Part shown: one piece after another, positions 7,430-16,219 of the stretch
Position numbering within the stretch: the stretch's first letter is position 1
Layout of the letters: every line of letters starts with the position of its first letter
NCBI GenBank assembly: GCA_016934555.1
Contig: JAFGSS010000080.1
Span: 1-38,001, forward strand
DNA from: Acidobacteriota bacterium
Lineage (GTDB): Bacteria; Acidobacteriota; UBA6911
Direction: 5' to 3'
DNA: 38,001 bases
Notes under the pieces: model-generated
Told to the model about the DNA's origin: nothing
The model's database searches: none
What the model saw: the letters and a program-made list of their open reading frames with translations, nothing else
Translations under genes and position numbers: made by a program

Positions 7430-8401
7430 ATGCTGATCGCGATTGTGGCCATTGTCGTGGGGCTGGGGCTGCTGGTCTGGAGCGCGGACTGGTTCGTGGA
7501 AGGGGCGGCGGCGCTGGCTCGCCACTTCGGGCTGCCGGCGCTTTTGATCGGGATGGTGATCGTGGGGTTCGGCACCTCGGCGCCGGAGATGGTGGTGTCG
7601 GCCATCGCCTCGATGGAGGGGAACCCCGGGATCGCACTCGGGAACGCCTACGGCTCCAACATCGCCAACATCGCCCTCATCCTGGGGCTGACGGCGCTGG
7701 TCAGCCCGATCGCGGTCCATTCGAGCGTCCTGCGGCGCGAACTCCCGGTTCTGGCCGCCGTCACCGGGCTTGCGGCCTGGCAGGTCTGGGACGGGAACAT
7801 CACCCGGCTGGACGCGGCCGTGCTGCTTCTGGTCTTCGGCGCCCTGATGGCCTGGTCGATCCGGGAGGGGCTGCAGCAGAAGACCGACGACTTCGGGAAC
7901 GAAATGGAGCGGGAGCTCGGAATCCACCCCATGCCCCCCCGCCGGGCGGCCTTTCGCCTCCTCGCGGGCCTCGTGGTGCTGATCGCGAGTTCCCGGGCGC
8001 TGGTCTGGGGGGCCGTGGAGGTCGCTCGCGGCTTCGGGATCAGCGACCTCGTCATCGGGCTCACCGTCGTCGCCGTGGGCACCTCCCTGCCGGAACTGGC
8101 GTCGTCGCTCGCCGCCGCGCGCCGCAACGAACACGACATCGCGCTCGGCAACGTCATCGGCTCGAACCTGTTCAACACCCTGGCCGTGGTCGGCATCGCC
8201 GGGGCGATCCACCCCGTCGCGGCCGCGCCCGAGGTCTTCTCCCGCGACATCCTGGCGATGTCGGTCCTGACCGTGTCGCTCTTCGTCATGGGGTACGGGT
8301 TCTGGAGCCCGCGCCGCATCAACCGCTGGGAGGGGAGCCTGCTGCTCATCGCCTACATCGCCTACAATACCTGGCTGCTCCGCGGCGCTTTCGCCGGCTG
8401 A
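7430..8401 (+). CDS. Calcium/sodium antiporter (CaCA family, YrbG-like)
   Basis: A 323-residue inner-membrane exchanger of about ten hydrophobic segments, the normal size for the bacterial YrbG/CaxA type. The two inverted alpha-repeats that form the ion sites are intact: GFGTSAPEMVVS near residue 48 and AVGTSLPELASS near residue 222, each followed by a GNxxGSNxxN motif (GNAYGSNIAN, GNVIGSNLFN). It exchanges Ca2+ (or a related cation) for Na+ or H+. The gene stands alone on this strand. Its last 40 bases overlap the 3' end of the oppositely oriented glycosyltransferase gene, so the two mRNAs are antisense to each other at their ends. Confidence 0.93.
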   Translation: MLIAIVAIVVGLGLLVWSADWFVEGAAALARHFGLPALLIGMVIVGFGTSAPEMVVSAIASMEGNPGIALGNAYGSNIANIALILGLTALVSPIAVHSSVLRRELPVLAAVTGLAAWQVWDGNITRLDAAVLLLVFGALMAWSIREGLQQKTDDFGNEMERELGIHPMPPRRAAFRLLAGLVVLIASSRALVWGAVEVARGFGISDLVIGLTVVAVGTSLPELASSLAAARRNEHDIALGNVIGSNLFNTLAVVGIAGAIHPVAAAPEVFSRDILAMSVLTVSLFVMGYGFWSPRRINRWEGSLLLIAYIAYNTWLLRGAFAG

Positions 8402-9327
8402 TTCCCTATCGCCTCGAGGACGGCGTCGACGGTGATGTCTTCCAGGCGGCCGGACCCCTCCCGGAGGACCGTCACGCTCTCTCCGAGCGGGGCCCACTGT
8501 TCGGGCGCCGTAGGCCCGAAAAGGGCAACGGTCGGAACCCCCAGCGCGGCGGCGAGATGGGTCACCCCCGAATCGTTCCCGACAAAAAACCGGCAGCGCC
8601 CGAGGACTCCCGCCAGCGGCCCGAGCGGGAGTCCCACGCACGGCAGGCACGCGGCGGCCGGCAGCGACGCGGCGACTCCCAGCGCCAGCCCCTCCTCCGC
8701 CGGGCCCTCCATGAGGATGAGCCCGAGGTCGTTCCGACATGCCAGGCGGCGGGCCAACCCGATGAAATTTCCGGGGGGCCAGCGCTTCCCGGGCGATCCG
8801 GCACCGGGGTGCAGCATCCCGAGCGCCCCCTGCCCCTCCCACCCCTGCTCCCGGAGCCACCGTCCCCCTTCTTCCAGGGAGGCGCCGTCGGGGTGGATGC
8901 GCACGGCCGGCGGGGCCTCCGTCGGCTCCGGCCCGAGGCTCAGGGAATCGATGAAGAGGCGCGAGACGTGGCGCGCCTCCCCCGGCGCCGGGCGCCAGGG
9001 GGCGATGCGCGCATCGGGGTGAATGGAGCGCAGGTTGCGGACGAAATCGTCGTTGGCGGCGCCGGTCCAGGAGACGACCCGGTCATAGCTCTCCCAGAAA
9101 CGGATGTCCGGCTCCGTCGGCGGGTCGGGACCGTGGAGGCGGTGGAGCGGGAACGCGGAAAGGGGGAGGACCCTGTCCGCGTACGCCGTCAGCATCGGGC
9201 CCGGCAAAGCGGGGGCGCACGCCAGGGTGATCCCGGCCCCCGGCTCCGCCCGGCGGAGGGCCCCCAGCGCCGGGAGCGCCAAAAGGACGTCCCCCAGGGC
9301 GCCGGGGTGAAGGACCAGGGTGCGCAC
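8362..9327 (-). CDS. Glycosyltransferase family 9 (heptosyltransferase-like)
   Basis: A 321-residue GT-B enzyme. HPGALGDVLLALPAL at the N-terminus and FVGNDSGVTHLAAALGVP near residue 245 are the hallmark motifs of ADP-heptose:LPS heptosyltransferases (GT9). It probably adds a sugar to lipopolysaccharide core or another surface glycan at the cytoplasmic face of the inner membrane; the exact donor cannot be read. It starts at GTG 9327, which shares one base with the mrp stop (TAGTG), so it is translationally coupled and is the last gene of the sucC-sucD-mrp operon. Its 3' end overlaps the antiporter gene by 40 nt. Confidence 0.9.
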   Translation of the reverse strand: MRTLVLHPGALGDVLLALPALGALRRAEPGAGITLACAPALPGPMLTAYADRVLPLSAFPLHRLHGPDPPTEPDIRFWESYDRVVSWTGAANDDFVRNLRSIHPDARIAPWRPAPGEARHVSRLFIDSLSLGPEPTEAPPAVRIHPDGASLEEGGRWLREQGWEGQGALGMLHPGAGSPGKRWPPGNFIGLARRLACRNDLGLILMEGPAEEGLALGVAASLPAAACLPCVGLPLGPLAGVLGRCRFFVGNDSGVTHLAAALGVPTVALFGPTAPEQWAPLGESVTVLREGSGRLEDITVDAVLEAIGNQPAKAPRSSQVL

Positions 9328-10409
9328 TACTCGATGACGACCCCGACGCTATGGGAGTTGGCGATGCTCACCTGTGCAGCCACCTGCTGGGCGATCTGCC
9401 GGAAAGCCTCGCCGACGGCCGAATCGGGGGCCAGGGCCGTCACCGGCTTGCCCGCGTCCCCCCCTTCGCGCAGGGAGACATCGAGCGGCACCTCCCCGAG
9501 AAAGGGGACCCCGTAACGGGAGGCCGTGGCCGCCCCCCCTCCGTGGCTGAAGATGGGGGTCCGCTCGCCGCATTTGGGGCACTGGAAATAGGACATGTTC
9601 TCCACGATCCCCAGGATTTCCACGTGCACCTGGCGGAACATCGCGATCGCCTTGCGCGCGTCCTGCAGCGCCACGTCCTGCGGCGTGCTGACGATCACGG
9701 CCCCCATCAGGGGAACCGTCTGGGTGAGGCTGAGCTGGACGTCGCCCGTTCCCGGGGGAAGGTCGACGAGAAGGTAGTCCAGCTCCCCCCAGTCCACCTG
9801 GCGGATGAACTGCTGGATCACGCTGTGAAGCATCGGCCCGCGCCAGATCAGGGGCTGGTCGTCACGGTCGGTCAAAAAGCCCATCGACATCACCCGCACG
9901 CCGTAGTTCGACAAAGTCTGGATGCGGTCCCCTGCCGCCCGGGGCCGCCCGTCGATCCCCATCATCAGGGGAACGTTCGGCCCGTAGATGTCGGCGTCGA
10001 GGATCCCGACCGCGGCCCCCGTCTGCGCCAGCGCCACGGCGATATTCACGGTCACGGTGGACTTGCCGACCCCCCCCTTGCCGCTCCCCACGGCGACGAT
10101 GTTTTTGACGCCGGGGACGGACTGTTTCCCCTCCCCCGCGGTCCCCCGGGTCACGGCCGCCGACATCGTGATCCGGACGTCGCTCACGCCGGGAACCGCG
10201 AGCACCGCCTCGCGCGCCCACCGCTCCATCTCGTTCTTGACCGGGCAGGCGGGGGTGGTCAGTTCGATCGTAAAGGACACGACGCCGGCGTCGATCTCGA
10301 GGTTCTTGATGAAATTCAGGGCGACGATGTCCTTGTGGAGATCGGGGTCCTCGACCTTTTTGAGGGCATCCAGAATATCCTGCTCACGGGGCGCTGCATC
10401 ATTCGACAT
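9327..10409 (-). CDS. mrp: Mrp/NBP35-family Fe-S cluster carrier ATPase
   Basis: A 360-residue scaffold/carrier that holds a 4Fe-4S cluster at a dimer interface and delivers it to apoproteins in the cytoplasm. Residues about 8-85 are a MIP18/DUF59 domain. A deviant Walker A GSGKGGVGKST follows, then DADIYGPNVP, and a CPKC pair that binds the cluster. The frame stays open far upstream, but the ATG at 10409 (MSNDAAPREQ) matches the family's N-terminus. It lies 62 nt after sucD in the same direction. The sucCD-mrp-GT9 grouping has no obvious shared pathway. Confidence 0.93.
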   Translation of the reverse strand: MSNDAAPREQDILDALKKVEDPDLHKDIVALNFIKNLEIDAGVVSFTIELTTPACPVKNEMERWAREAVLAVPGVSDVRITMSAAVTRGTAGEGKQSVPGVKNIVAVGSGKGGVGKSTVTVNIAVALAQTGAAVGILDADIYGPNVPLMMGIDGRPRAAGDRIQTLSNYGVRVMSMGFLTDRDDQPLIWRGPMLHSVIQQFIRQVDWGELDYLLVDLPPGTGDVQLSLTQTVPLMGAVIVSTPQDVALQDARKAIAMFRQVHVEILGIVENMSYFQCPKCGERTPIFSHGGGAATASRYGVPFLGEVPLDVSLREGGDAGKPVTALAPDSAVGEAFRQIAQQVAAQVSIANSHSVGVVIE

Positions 10410-10471
10410 GTCAAAATCCTTTTGAAAAAATGTGTAGGGTTGGATCGACCGGCGGACCCCGGCCGAAAGGG

Positions 10472-11347
10472 TCAAATCGGGTTGAGGAGCTTCTCCATCG
10501 CTTCGCCGATATCGGCGGGGCTCGACACCACGCGCACGCCCGACCGCTCGAGCGCTTCCATCTTTTCGGCAGCGGTCCCCTTCCCCCCCGAAATGATCGC
10601 GCCCGCATGCCCCATGCGTCTTCCCGGAGGGGCCGTCCGGCCCGCGATGAAACCGACGACGGGCTTTGTCATGTTCTCCTTGATATACCGTGCAGCCTCC
10701 TCCTCCGCCGTCCCCCCGATTTCGCCCACCATCACGACGGCGTGCGTGTCGGGATCCCGTTCGAACAGCTCGAGCGCATCCACGAAGCGGGTGCCGATGA
10801 CGGGGTCCCCTCCGATGCCGATGCAGGTGGACTGCCCGATGCCCCGCATCGACAGCTGATGCACCGCCTCGTAGGTCAGCGTCCCGCTGCGCGAAATGAC
10901 ACCCACGTGCCCTTCCCGGAAAATCCGGCCCGGCATGATCCCCGCCTTGCATTTCCCGGGCGAGATCACGCCGGGGCAGTTGGGCCCGATCAGGCGTGTG
11001 GCCGAGCCCTCCACCAGCCCCATGACCCGGGCCATGTCCTGGGTCGGGATCCCCTCGGTAATGCAGATGATCAGGCCGACGCCCGCCGCGGCCGCCTCCA
11101 GGATGGCGTCGGCCCCGTGCGCGGCGGGGACGAAAATCAGCGTCGCCGTCGCCCCTTCCTGCTTCACCGCCTCCTCGACGGTGTGGAAAACGGGGATGCC
11201 GTCGAGCAGGGTGCCCCCCTTGCCGGGCGTGACCCCCGCGACGACGTTCGTGCCGTACTCGACGCACTGCCGCGCGTGAAAGGAGCCTTCCCGGCCGGTG
11301 ATCCCCTGAATGGCCAGACGTGTGCCGCCGTCGATCAGAATCGTCAC
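10472..11347 (-). CDS. sucD: Succinyl-CoA synthetase alpha subunit
   Basis: A 291-residue subunit of the TCA-cycle enzyme that converts succinyl-CoA, ADP/GDP and phosphate to succinate, CoA and ATP/GTP. The CoA-binding Rossmann segment [12 protein letters not shown] opens the protein, and the phosphorylated active-site histidine is in [10 protein letters not shown]. The length is standard. The GTG start overlaps the sucC stop by 4 nt (GTGA), consistent with coupled 1:1 synthesis of the two subunits. Confidence 0.97.
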   Translation of the reverse strand: MTILIDGGTRLAIQGITGREGSFHARQCVEYGTNVVAGVTPGKGGTLLDGIPVFHTVEEAVKQEGATATLIFVPAAHGADAILEAAAAGVGLIICITEGIPTQDMARVMGLVEGSATRLIGPNCPGVISPGKCKAGIMPGRIFREGHVGVISRSGTLTYEAVHQLSMRGIGQSTCIGIGGDPVIGTRFVDALELFERDPDTHAVVMVGEIGGTAEEEAARYIKENMTKPVVGFIAGRTAPPGRRMGHAGAIISGGKGTAAEKMEALERSGVRVVSSPADIGEAMEKLLNPI

Positions 11348-12516
11348 TGGACCCCCTCCCGTCGCGCCAGGGCGACCGCCTTTTCCGCCGCGTCCCTCAT
11401 CCCGTCGGCGACCGTAAACTCGAAATCGGACTCGAGGAGCAGGCGCCGCCCCTCATCCACGTTGGTCCCCTCGAGCCGGACGACGACCGGAACCTTCACC
11501 CCGGCATCCCGGACGGCACCGATGACCCCGTGCGCCACGATGTCGCAACGCACGATCCCGCCGAAGATGTTGAGCAGAACAACCCTGACCTTGTCGTCGG
11601 AAAGCAGGATCCCGAAGGCGTTCCGGATCTGGTCCGCCGTCGCCCCGCCGCCGACATCGAGAAAATTGGCGGGGCTCCCCCCGGCGATCTTGATGATGTC
11701 CATCGTCGCCATGGCCAGGCCGGCCCCGTTGACCATGCACCCGATATTGCCGTCGAGGCGGATATAGTTGATTCCCAGGCGGGAGGCCCGGATTTCAAGA
11801 GGGTCCTCCTCGCTGAAATCGCGCAGGGCCCGGAGCTCCGGGTGGCGGTAGAGCGCGTTGTCGTCGAGGACGATCTTGGCGTCCAGGGCGTACACTTCGT
11901 CCGACCCGGTCACCAGCAGCGGGTTGATTTCCACCAGCGAGGCGTCGATCTGCTCGAACACGCGGTAGAGCGCCGCGATGACGCGGGTGGCCGCCGGCAG
12001 CAGACCGTCCTCCAGCCCCAGGCGGAAGGCGAGTTTTCTCAAAGCGTAGGGCTGCAGCCCGACGCGGGGGTCGACAGGCTCCCGGAAGATCAGCTCGGGC
12101 GTTTCCGCGGCGACCTTCTCGATATCCATCCCGCCCGACGGGGAGGCCACGATGACGGGGCACCGGGTCTCGCGGTCGACCAGGATTCCGAGATAGAATT
12201 CCTTCCGGATCGAGAGCGCCTCTTCGACGAGCACCCGCCGCACGATGCGCCCGCCGCTCCCGGTCTGCCGGGTCACCAGCGCGGTGCCCAGCATCCCGCC
12301 GGCGATCTCCTCGGCCTCCGACGGGGTGTCCGCCAGCCGGATTCCTCCCCCCTTGCCCCTGCCGCCCGCATGGATCTGAGCCTTGACCGCCACCCTGCCG
12401 CCCAGGCGCGCCGCGATCTCGTAGGCTTCGTACGGATTCGAGGCGGCTTCCCCCCGCGGGACCGGCACCCCGAACCGTGCCAGTATCTGCTTGGCCTGAT
12501 ATTCGTGAACGTTCAC
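11344..12516 (-). CDS. sucC: Succinyl-CoA synthetase beta subunit
   Basis: A 390-residue ATP-grasp subunit that binds nucleotide and succinate. The N-terminus [11 protein letters not shown] and the segment LEINPLL-like VEINPLLV are family-typical, as is [13 protein letters not shown] near the end. I choose the GTG at 12516 because a GGGAGGT ribosome-binding site lies 5 nt upstream and the next residues match the family start. An upstream ATG (12537) would add only seven atypical residues. It is first in the operon sucC-sucD-mrp-GT9, with a promoter about 100 nt upstream. Confidence 0.96.
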   Translation of the reverse strand: MNVHEYQAKQILARFGVPVPRGEAASNPYEAYEIAARLGGRVAVKAQIHAGGRGKGGGIRLADTPSEAEEIAGGMLGTALVTRQTGSGGRIVRRVLVEEALSIRKEFYLGILVDRETRCPVIVASPSGGMDIEKVAAETPELIFREPVDPRVGLQPYALRKLAFRLGLEDGLLPAATRVIAALYRVFEQIDASLVEINPLLVTGSDEVYALDAKIVLDDNALYRHPELRALRDFSEEDPLEIRASRLGINYIRLDGNIGCMVNGAGLAMATMDIIKIAGGSPANFLDVGGGATADQIRNAFGILLSDDKVRVVLLNIFGGIVRCDIVAHGVIGAVRDAGVKVPVVVRLEGTNVDEGRRLLLESDFEFTVADGMRDAAEKAVALARREGVQ

Positions 12517-12615
12517 CGGACCTCCCGTCCCCCGCAAACCCCGTTGGGGCCTGGCGGGATCCTTTGTTTATGCAGAGAATTGCCGGAATCCTCGGGCCCA
12601 TCCGCCAATCGGCTC

Positions 12616-12644
12616 ATTGTATGGCGAAGGTCGTAAGGGTTCAA
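12616..12644 (-). promoter_or_regulatory. Promoter of the sucC-sucD-mrp-GT9 operon
   Basis: Read on the minus strand, TTGAAC (12644-12639), a 17-nt spacer and TACAAT (12621-12616) form a good sigma-70-type promoter. It gives a leader of about 90 nt before sucC. Confidence 0.6.
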
Positions 12645-12683
12645 TGAAAACCTTCCCGCCGCCCGGGGAGCGCAAACAGGCCT

Positions 12684-12711
12684 TTGATCGGGGACGCGGA
12701 TCGGCTAGAAT
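12684..12711 (+). promoter_or_regulatory. Promoter of the FHA/SpoIIE phosphatase gene
   Basis: TTGATC (12684-12689), a 16-nt spacer and TAGAAT (12706-12711) are followed about 105 nt later by the gene's start. It is divergent from the sucC promoter, about 40 nt apart. The rest of the 12538-12816 gap shows nothing further. Confidence 0.5.
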
Positions 12712-12816
12712 TTTCTTAACTGACCCCTGCCTCTCCTGAAGCCGGAGGGCCTCGACCGTTCCCGTTGATCTTCCGCACGACCCGCGCCGGGGGTGACCTC
12801 CGTGGAGGAACGGATC

Positions 12817-14895
12817 ATGGGAAAGACCTACTCTCTTATGCTGGTGGGGCTCGATCCCGTCGAATGGGGCCTCTGTTCCGACCACTTCTCCTGCTCGGGC
12901 CACGGCGTGACCGCCGCGGAAAACCTGGACGAAGCCATCAGGAAGCTGAACGCGCGGGATATCGACCTTGCCTACATTCGCCCGCCCCGAGGGGGCGGCG
13001 CGAGGATCATGACGCGGATCGTGGACTCGGCACCCTTCCTGCCCGTCGTGCTGGTGTGCGATCGCGAGGACGAAGCGTTGATCCTGGACATCTGGCGCGC
13101 GGGGGCGGCCGACATCCTCTTCCCCCCCCTGACCCCGGAGGCTCTCGATGCCAGCCTCCACCGGTGCGTCCGGCGGCTCTCTCCCCGCGCCGGGCCGCCC
13201 TTTTCCCCCCCCAAGGGGCGTCTCTTCTACCTGGACGAGACCGGTGAGGAGCGGTGGGTGTCCATCATCCCCCCGCGGTTCACCATCGGGCGCAGCTCCC
13301 GCAACCACCTGGCGCTCGACCACGCAAGCATTTCCCGGTCCCACGCCGAGGTGGTGGTCGACAGGGACGGCTACCGGCTCCGGGACCTTGGCAGCAAGCT
13401 GGGAACCAGCGTCAACGGCGTGCGGATACAGGAGGCGGTGCTGCAAGGCGGGGACGAGATTCAGTTCGGCGGGCCGCAGGGCGTCAGTTTCACCTTCCAC
13501 ACCGCCGACATCCCGGGATCCCTCCTCGGCAGCTCCGACCCGGGAAGGATGGCGGGCCTGTCCATGGGCAGTTTCAGGGACATCGGCAAACTCTTCGCCG
13601 CTTTCCGGACCCTGAGCTCGATCGAGGTCCTGGACGACCTGCTGGCGCTGGTCGTGGACACGGGCATCGAACTCACCGGGGCCGACCGCGGCTTCATCAT
13701 GCTCCGGGAGCCCGACGGCTCGCTCCGGTTCCGCTCGGCACGGAGCCGCCGCAAGCGTTCGCTGGACGGATCGTGCTTCCAGACCAGCCGGAGGATCCCC
13801 GAGGAGGTCCACCGAACCGGCCGCCCCATCTTCATCAAGGACCTGGATCACGGCTCGGGCGCCGAATGGCACGAAAGCACCCGCCGGATCGGACTGCACA
13901 GCATCTCGTGCGTCCCGCTCCGCTACGTCCCCCTGCACGACGAGGGGAACCCCTCAGGGTCCCGGCACGCCGAAACCATCGGCGTCCTCTACATGGACAG
14001 CACCGGCATCGGCCCGCGCCTGACGGGCACCCGGGTGGAAGCGCTCGAAGCGCTGGCGATGGAAGCGGCCATGGCGATCTACAACGCGAAACTCTACAGG
14101 GACCTCGAGGACAAGCGCAGGATCGAACAGCAGCTGGCGCTCGCCCGGGAGATCCAGCAGACCCTGCTGCCGCCCCCCGTCCGGGACCGGGGTTTCGTCC
14201 TGGCCTGCGGCCGGAGCCTCCCCTGCTACGAAATCGGGGGGGATTACTTCGACTACTTCGACCTGGACGGGGACAGGGACGGCTTCGGCTTCGCCCTCGG
14301 GGATGTGGCCGGCAAGGGGATTTCGGCCGCCCTCCTCGCTTCGCTGGTGCAGGGGCTTTTTTCGGCGCAGGGGCATTTCGACTCCCCCCTGGAAGCCATC
14401 GTCGCCTCCATCAACCGCAACCTTGCCCTCAGGGGGAACGGCAGCCGTTTCGTGACCTCCTTTTTCGGGGTCCTGCGTCCCGACGGCAGCTGCCGCTACG
14501 TCAACGCCGGGCACAATCCCCCGATTCTCCTGCACCGTGACGGTTCCCTCGAGCAGCTGACCGCCGGGGGGATGGTCCTCGGCCTCTTCGCAGGCGTGCA
14601 CTACCGGTCCGCCTGCGCGCAGTTCGGGCCGGGGGACCGTCTCTTCCTTTTCACCGACGGCGCCGTCGAAGCCCTGAACGCCTCGGGGACTGAATTCGGG
14701 CTCGACCGCCTGATTTCGGTCCTGCGCTCCCACGCGCGGTTCCCGGCCCCCGAAATGCTGGCGCTGACTCAGGCGGCGGTGATGGACTTCTCCGAGGGCG
14801 TCCCGCAGGCCGACGACATTACCATGATGATTCTTGAATTCCGGGGCCAAAGCCCCCCGGCCGTGAATTTCCCGCTTCGGGAAGGGGATGGTTAA
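12817..14895 (+). CDS. Pseudo-receiver-FHA-GAF-SpoIIE (PP2C) signalling phosphatase
   Basis: A 692-residue cytoplasmic signalling protein. Residues 1-120 fold like a response-regulator receiver but lack the phospho-acceptor Asp (IDLAYIRP) and the conserved Lys (ILFPPL). An FHA domain at about 138-228 (GRSSRN...SRSHAEV) should bind phosphothreonine. A GAF domain spans about 268-425. The SpoIIE/PP2C Ser/Thr phosphatase domain spans about 440-675, with GGDYFDYF, GDVAGKG, NAGHNPP, TDGAVEA and ADDITMM, and metal-binding Asp residues present. Its likely job is to dephosphorylate a regulator such as an anti-sigma antagonist, but no partner is adjacent. Start 12817 has GGAGGA 8 nt upstream, better than the in-frame GTG/ATG options further 5'. 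Confidence 0.9.
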   Translation: MGKTYSLMLVGLDPVEWGLCSDHFSCSGHGVTAAENLDEAIRKLNARDIDLAYIRPPRGGGARIMTRIVDSAPFLPVVLVCDREDEALILDIWRAGAADILFPPLTPEALDASLHRCVRRLSPRAGPPFSPPKGRLFYLDETGEERWVSIIPPRFTIGRSSRNHLALDHASISRSHAEVVVDRDGYRLRDLGSKLGTSVNGVRIQEAVLQGGDEIQFGGPQGVSFTFHTADIPGSLLGSSDPGRMAGLSMGSFRDIGKLFAAFRTLSSIEVLDDLLALVVDTGIELTGADRGFIMLREPDGSLRFRSARSRRKRSLDGSCFQTSRRIPEEVHRTGRPIFIKDLDHGSGAEWHESTRRIGLHSISCVPLRYVPLHDEGNPSGSRHAETIGVLYMDSTGIGPRLTGTRVEALEALAMEAAMAIYNAKLYRDLEDKRRIEQQLALAREIQQTLLPPPVRDRGFVLACGRSLPCYEIGGDYFDYFDLDGDRDGFGFALGDVAGKGISAALLASLVQGLFSAQGHFDSPLEAIVASINRNLALRGNGSRFVTSFFGVLRPDGSCRYVNAGHNPPILLHRDGSLEQLTAGGMVLGLFAGVHYRSACAQFGPGDRLFLFTDGAVEALNASGTEFGLDRLISVLRSHARFPAPEMLALTQAAVMDFSEGVPQADDITMMILEFRGQSPPAVNFPLREGDG

Positions 14896-14897
14896 GG

Positions 14898-14919
14898 ATC
14901 ACCTGAGGGGAGAGGTGAT
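14898..14919. terminator. Stem-loop between the phosphatase gene and tRNA-Glu
   Basis: ATCACCT (14898-14904) and AGGTGAT (14913-14919) form a perfect 7-bp stem with an 8-nt loop. It starts 2 nt after the phosphatase stop and abuts the tRNA CCA end. It probably serves both convergent transcripts as a terminator or 3' processing element. There is no U-tract. Confidence 0.5.
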
Positions 14920-14994
14920 TGGTAGCGCTACGGGGAATCGAACCCCGGTTTGATGGCTGAGAACCATCCGTCCTAACCCCTAGACGATAGCGCC
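14920..14994 (-). tRNA. tRNA-Glu (anticodon CTC)
   Basis: The reverse strand folds as a full cloverleaf. The acceptor GGCGCTA pairs with TAGCGCT (one G-U). The D arm is followed by anticodon stem GATGG/CCATC with loop TTCTCAG, and the T arm is CGGGG/CCCCG with TTCGATT. The anticodon is CTC, which reads GAG, the favoured Glu codon in a GC-rich genome. The 3' CCA is encoded (14922-14920). Confidence 0.95.
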
Positions 14995-15007
14995 GTAACC
15001 GGCAGGC

Positions 15008-15037
15008 ATACTACCAAAAAAAAGCGGCGCACGTCAA
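15008..15037 (-). promoter_or_regulatory. Promoter of tRNA-Glu
   Basis: On the minus strand, TTGACG (15037-15032), an 18-nt spacer containing a T8 run, and TAGTAT (15013-15008) place the start site about 6-8 nt before the mature tRNA 5' end. Confidence 0.6.
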
Positions 15038-15074
15038 CTCGCCAAATGAGGGCCCGCATCACCGGGCGCTGGGG

Positions 15075-15080
15075 TATAAT
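15075..15080 (+). promoter_or_regulatory. -10 element of ispH (leaderless)
   Basis: A perfect TATAAT ends 6 nt before the ispH ATG, so transcription should begin at or next to the start codon. There is no room for a ribosome-binding site, and none is seen. No good -35 is present. Confidence 0.55.
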
Positions 15081-15086
15081 CGGTAA

Positions 15087-16064
15087 ATGAAGGAAACAGG
15101 CGACAGGAAGGTGGTCCTGGCCTTTCCGCGCGGATTCTGCGCGGGGGTGGTCCGCGCCATCGATATCGTGAAACTCGCGCTGGAAGCCTACGGGCAGCCG
15201 CTGTACGTCCGCCGTGAGATCGTACATAACAAGTTCGTGGTCAACGAGCTCCACGAAAAAGGCGTCCTCTTCGTCAATGAACTGGGTGAAGTGCCCGCCG
15301 GGAGCCGCGTCATCTTCAGCGCCCACGGCGTCCCCCCCGAGGTCTGGGCCGAAGCGGAAGCCCGCCGGCTGAAGGTTATCGACGCCACCTGCCCGCTCGT
15401 GACCAAGGTGCACAAGGAAGCCGTGAAATACGCACGGGACGGCTACGCGATCGTTCTCATCGGTCATTCCGACCACGACGAAGTCATCGGCACCCTGGGC
15501 GAAGCCCCCGGCAACATCATCGTGCTGGACCCGGAGGGGGACATAGAGCGGCTGAAGGTCGCGGATCCCGCCAAAATCGTTTACCTCACCCAGACCACCC
15601 TGAGCATCAACGACACCCGGAGAATCGTGGAGAAACTGCGGCGGCGGTTCCCCCGCATCAAGGCCCCGAATTCCGAGGATATCTGTTATGCGACCCAGAA
15701 CCGCCAGGCGGCGGTTCTGGAGCTGACGAACAGGGCGGAATTGATCCTGGTCGTGGGGTCGGCCAACAGCTCCAACTCGCGCCGCCTGGTGGAAGTGGCC
15801 CAGAGCGCCGGGGTGCCCGCCCACCTTATCGATGACATCGAGGACATCCAGCTTTCCTGGATCCGGGACGTGGAGACCATAGGGTTGACCGCCGGCGCCT
15901 CCGCCCCGGAGGACCTGGTCGAAAGGGTGGTGGCCTATCTCGGCGGCCTGGGATACCCCCACATCGAACCCGGTAGCGGCGTCATGGAACATGTCCAGTT
16001 TTCGCTCCCCCCGGAACTGGCCGAGGCTGCCGCGGCCCATCATCCCCGCCGCCCGGGGGAATGA
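15087..16064 (+). CDS. ispH: 4-hydroxy-3-methylbut-2-enyl diphosphate reductase
   Basis: A 325-residue 4Fe-4S enzyme that performs the last step of the MEP pathway, making IPP and DMAPP. The three cluster cysteines are C18 (GFCAG), C102 (DATCPL) and C200 (EDICYATQNRQ). The substrate-binding SAHG, GHSDHDE and SANSSNSRRL motifs are intact. It supplies the isoprenoid precursors for the hpnA/hpnD group and the heme O synthase downstream on the same strand. The mRNA appears leaderless (TATAAT 6 nt before ATG). Confidence 0.97.
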   Translation: MKETGDRKVVLAFPRGFCAGVVRAIDIVKLALEAYGQPLYVRREIVHNKFVVNELHEKGVLFVNELGEVPAGSRVIFSAHGVPPEVWAEAEARRLKVIDATCPLVTKVHKEAVKYARDGYAIVLIGHSDHDEVIGTLGEAPGNIIVLDPEGDIERLKVADPAKIVYLTQTTLSINDTRRIVEKLRRRFPRIKAPNSEDICYATQNRQAAVLELTNRAELILVVGSANSSNSRRLVEVAQSAGVPAHLIDDIEDIQLSWIRDVETIGLTAGASAPEDLVERVVAYLGGLGYPHIEPGSGVMEHVQFSLPPELAEAAAAHHPRRPGE

Positions 16065-16219
16065 GGAAAAATCGGCCCGGGGGATGTCCAAGGTTGGAAA
16101 AATGATGCACTTGGGCTATAGTTTCCTGTTTATCGTTTCGTTTGAGGGGAAGATATCCACCAAGCTGCGGCGGCAACGGCAAAAAGGAAGGGGATAGCCT
16201 TCTTCGGGTAAGCGGCTCC

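Noticed and set aside
7412-8860. Minus-strand open frame of 482 codons across the antiporter gene
   Set aside because: Its composition is low-complexity Arg/Gly/Pro/Asp with no domain, and it lies opposite an intact antiporter.
12568-13938. Minus-strand open frame of 456 codons opposite the FHA phosphatase
   Set aside because: It is antisense to FHA and GAF coding sequence, has no recognisable motif, and would cover the divergent promoters.
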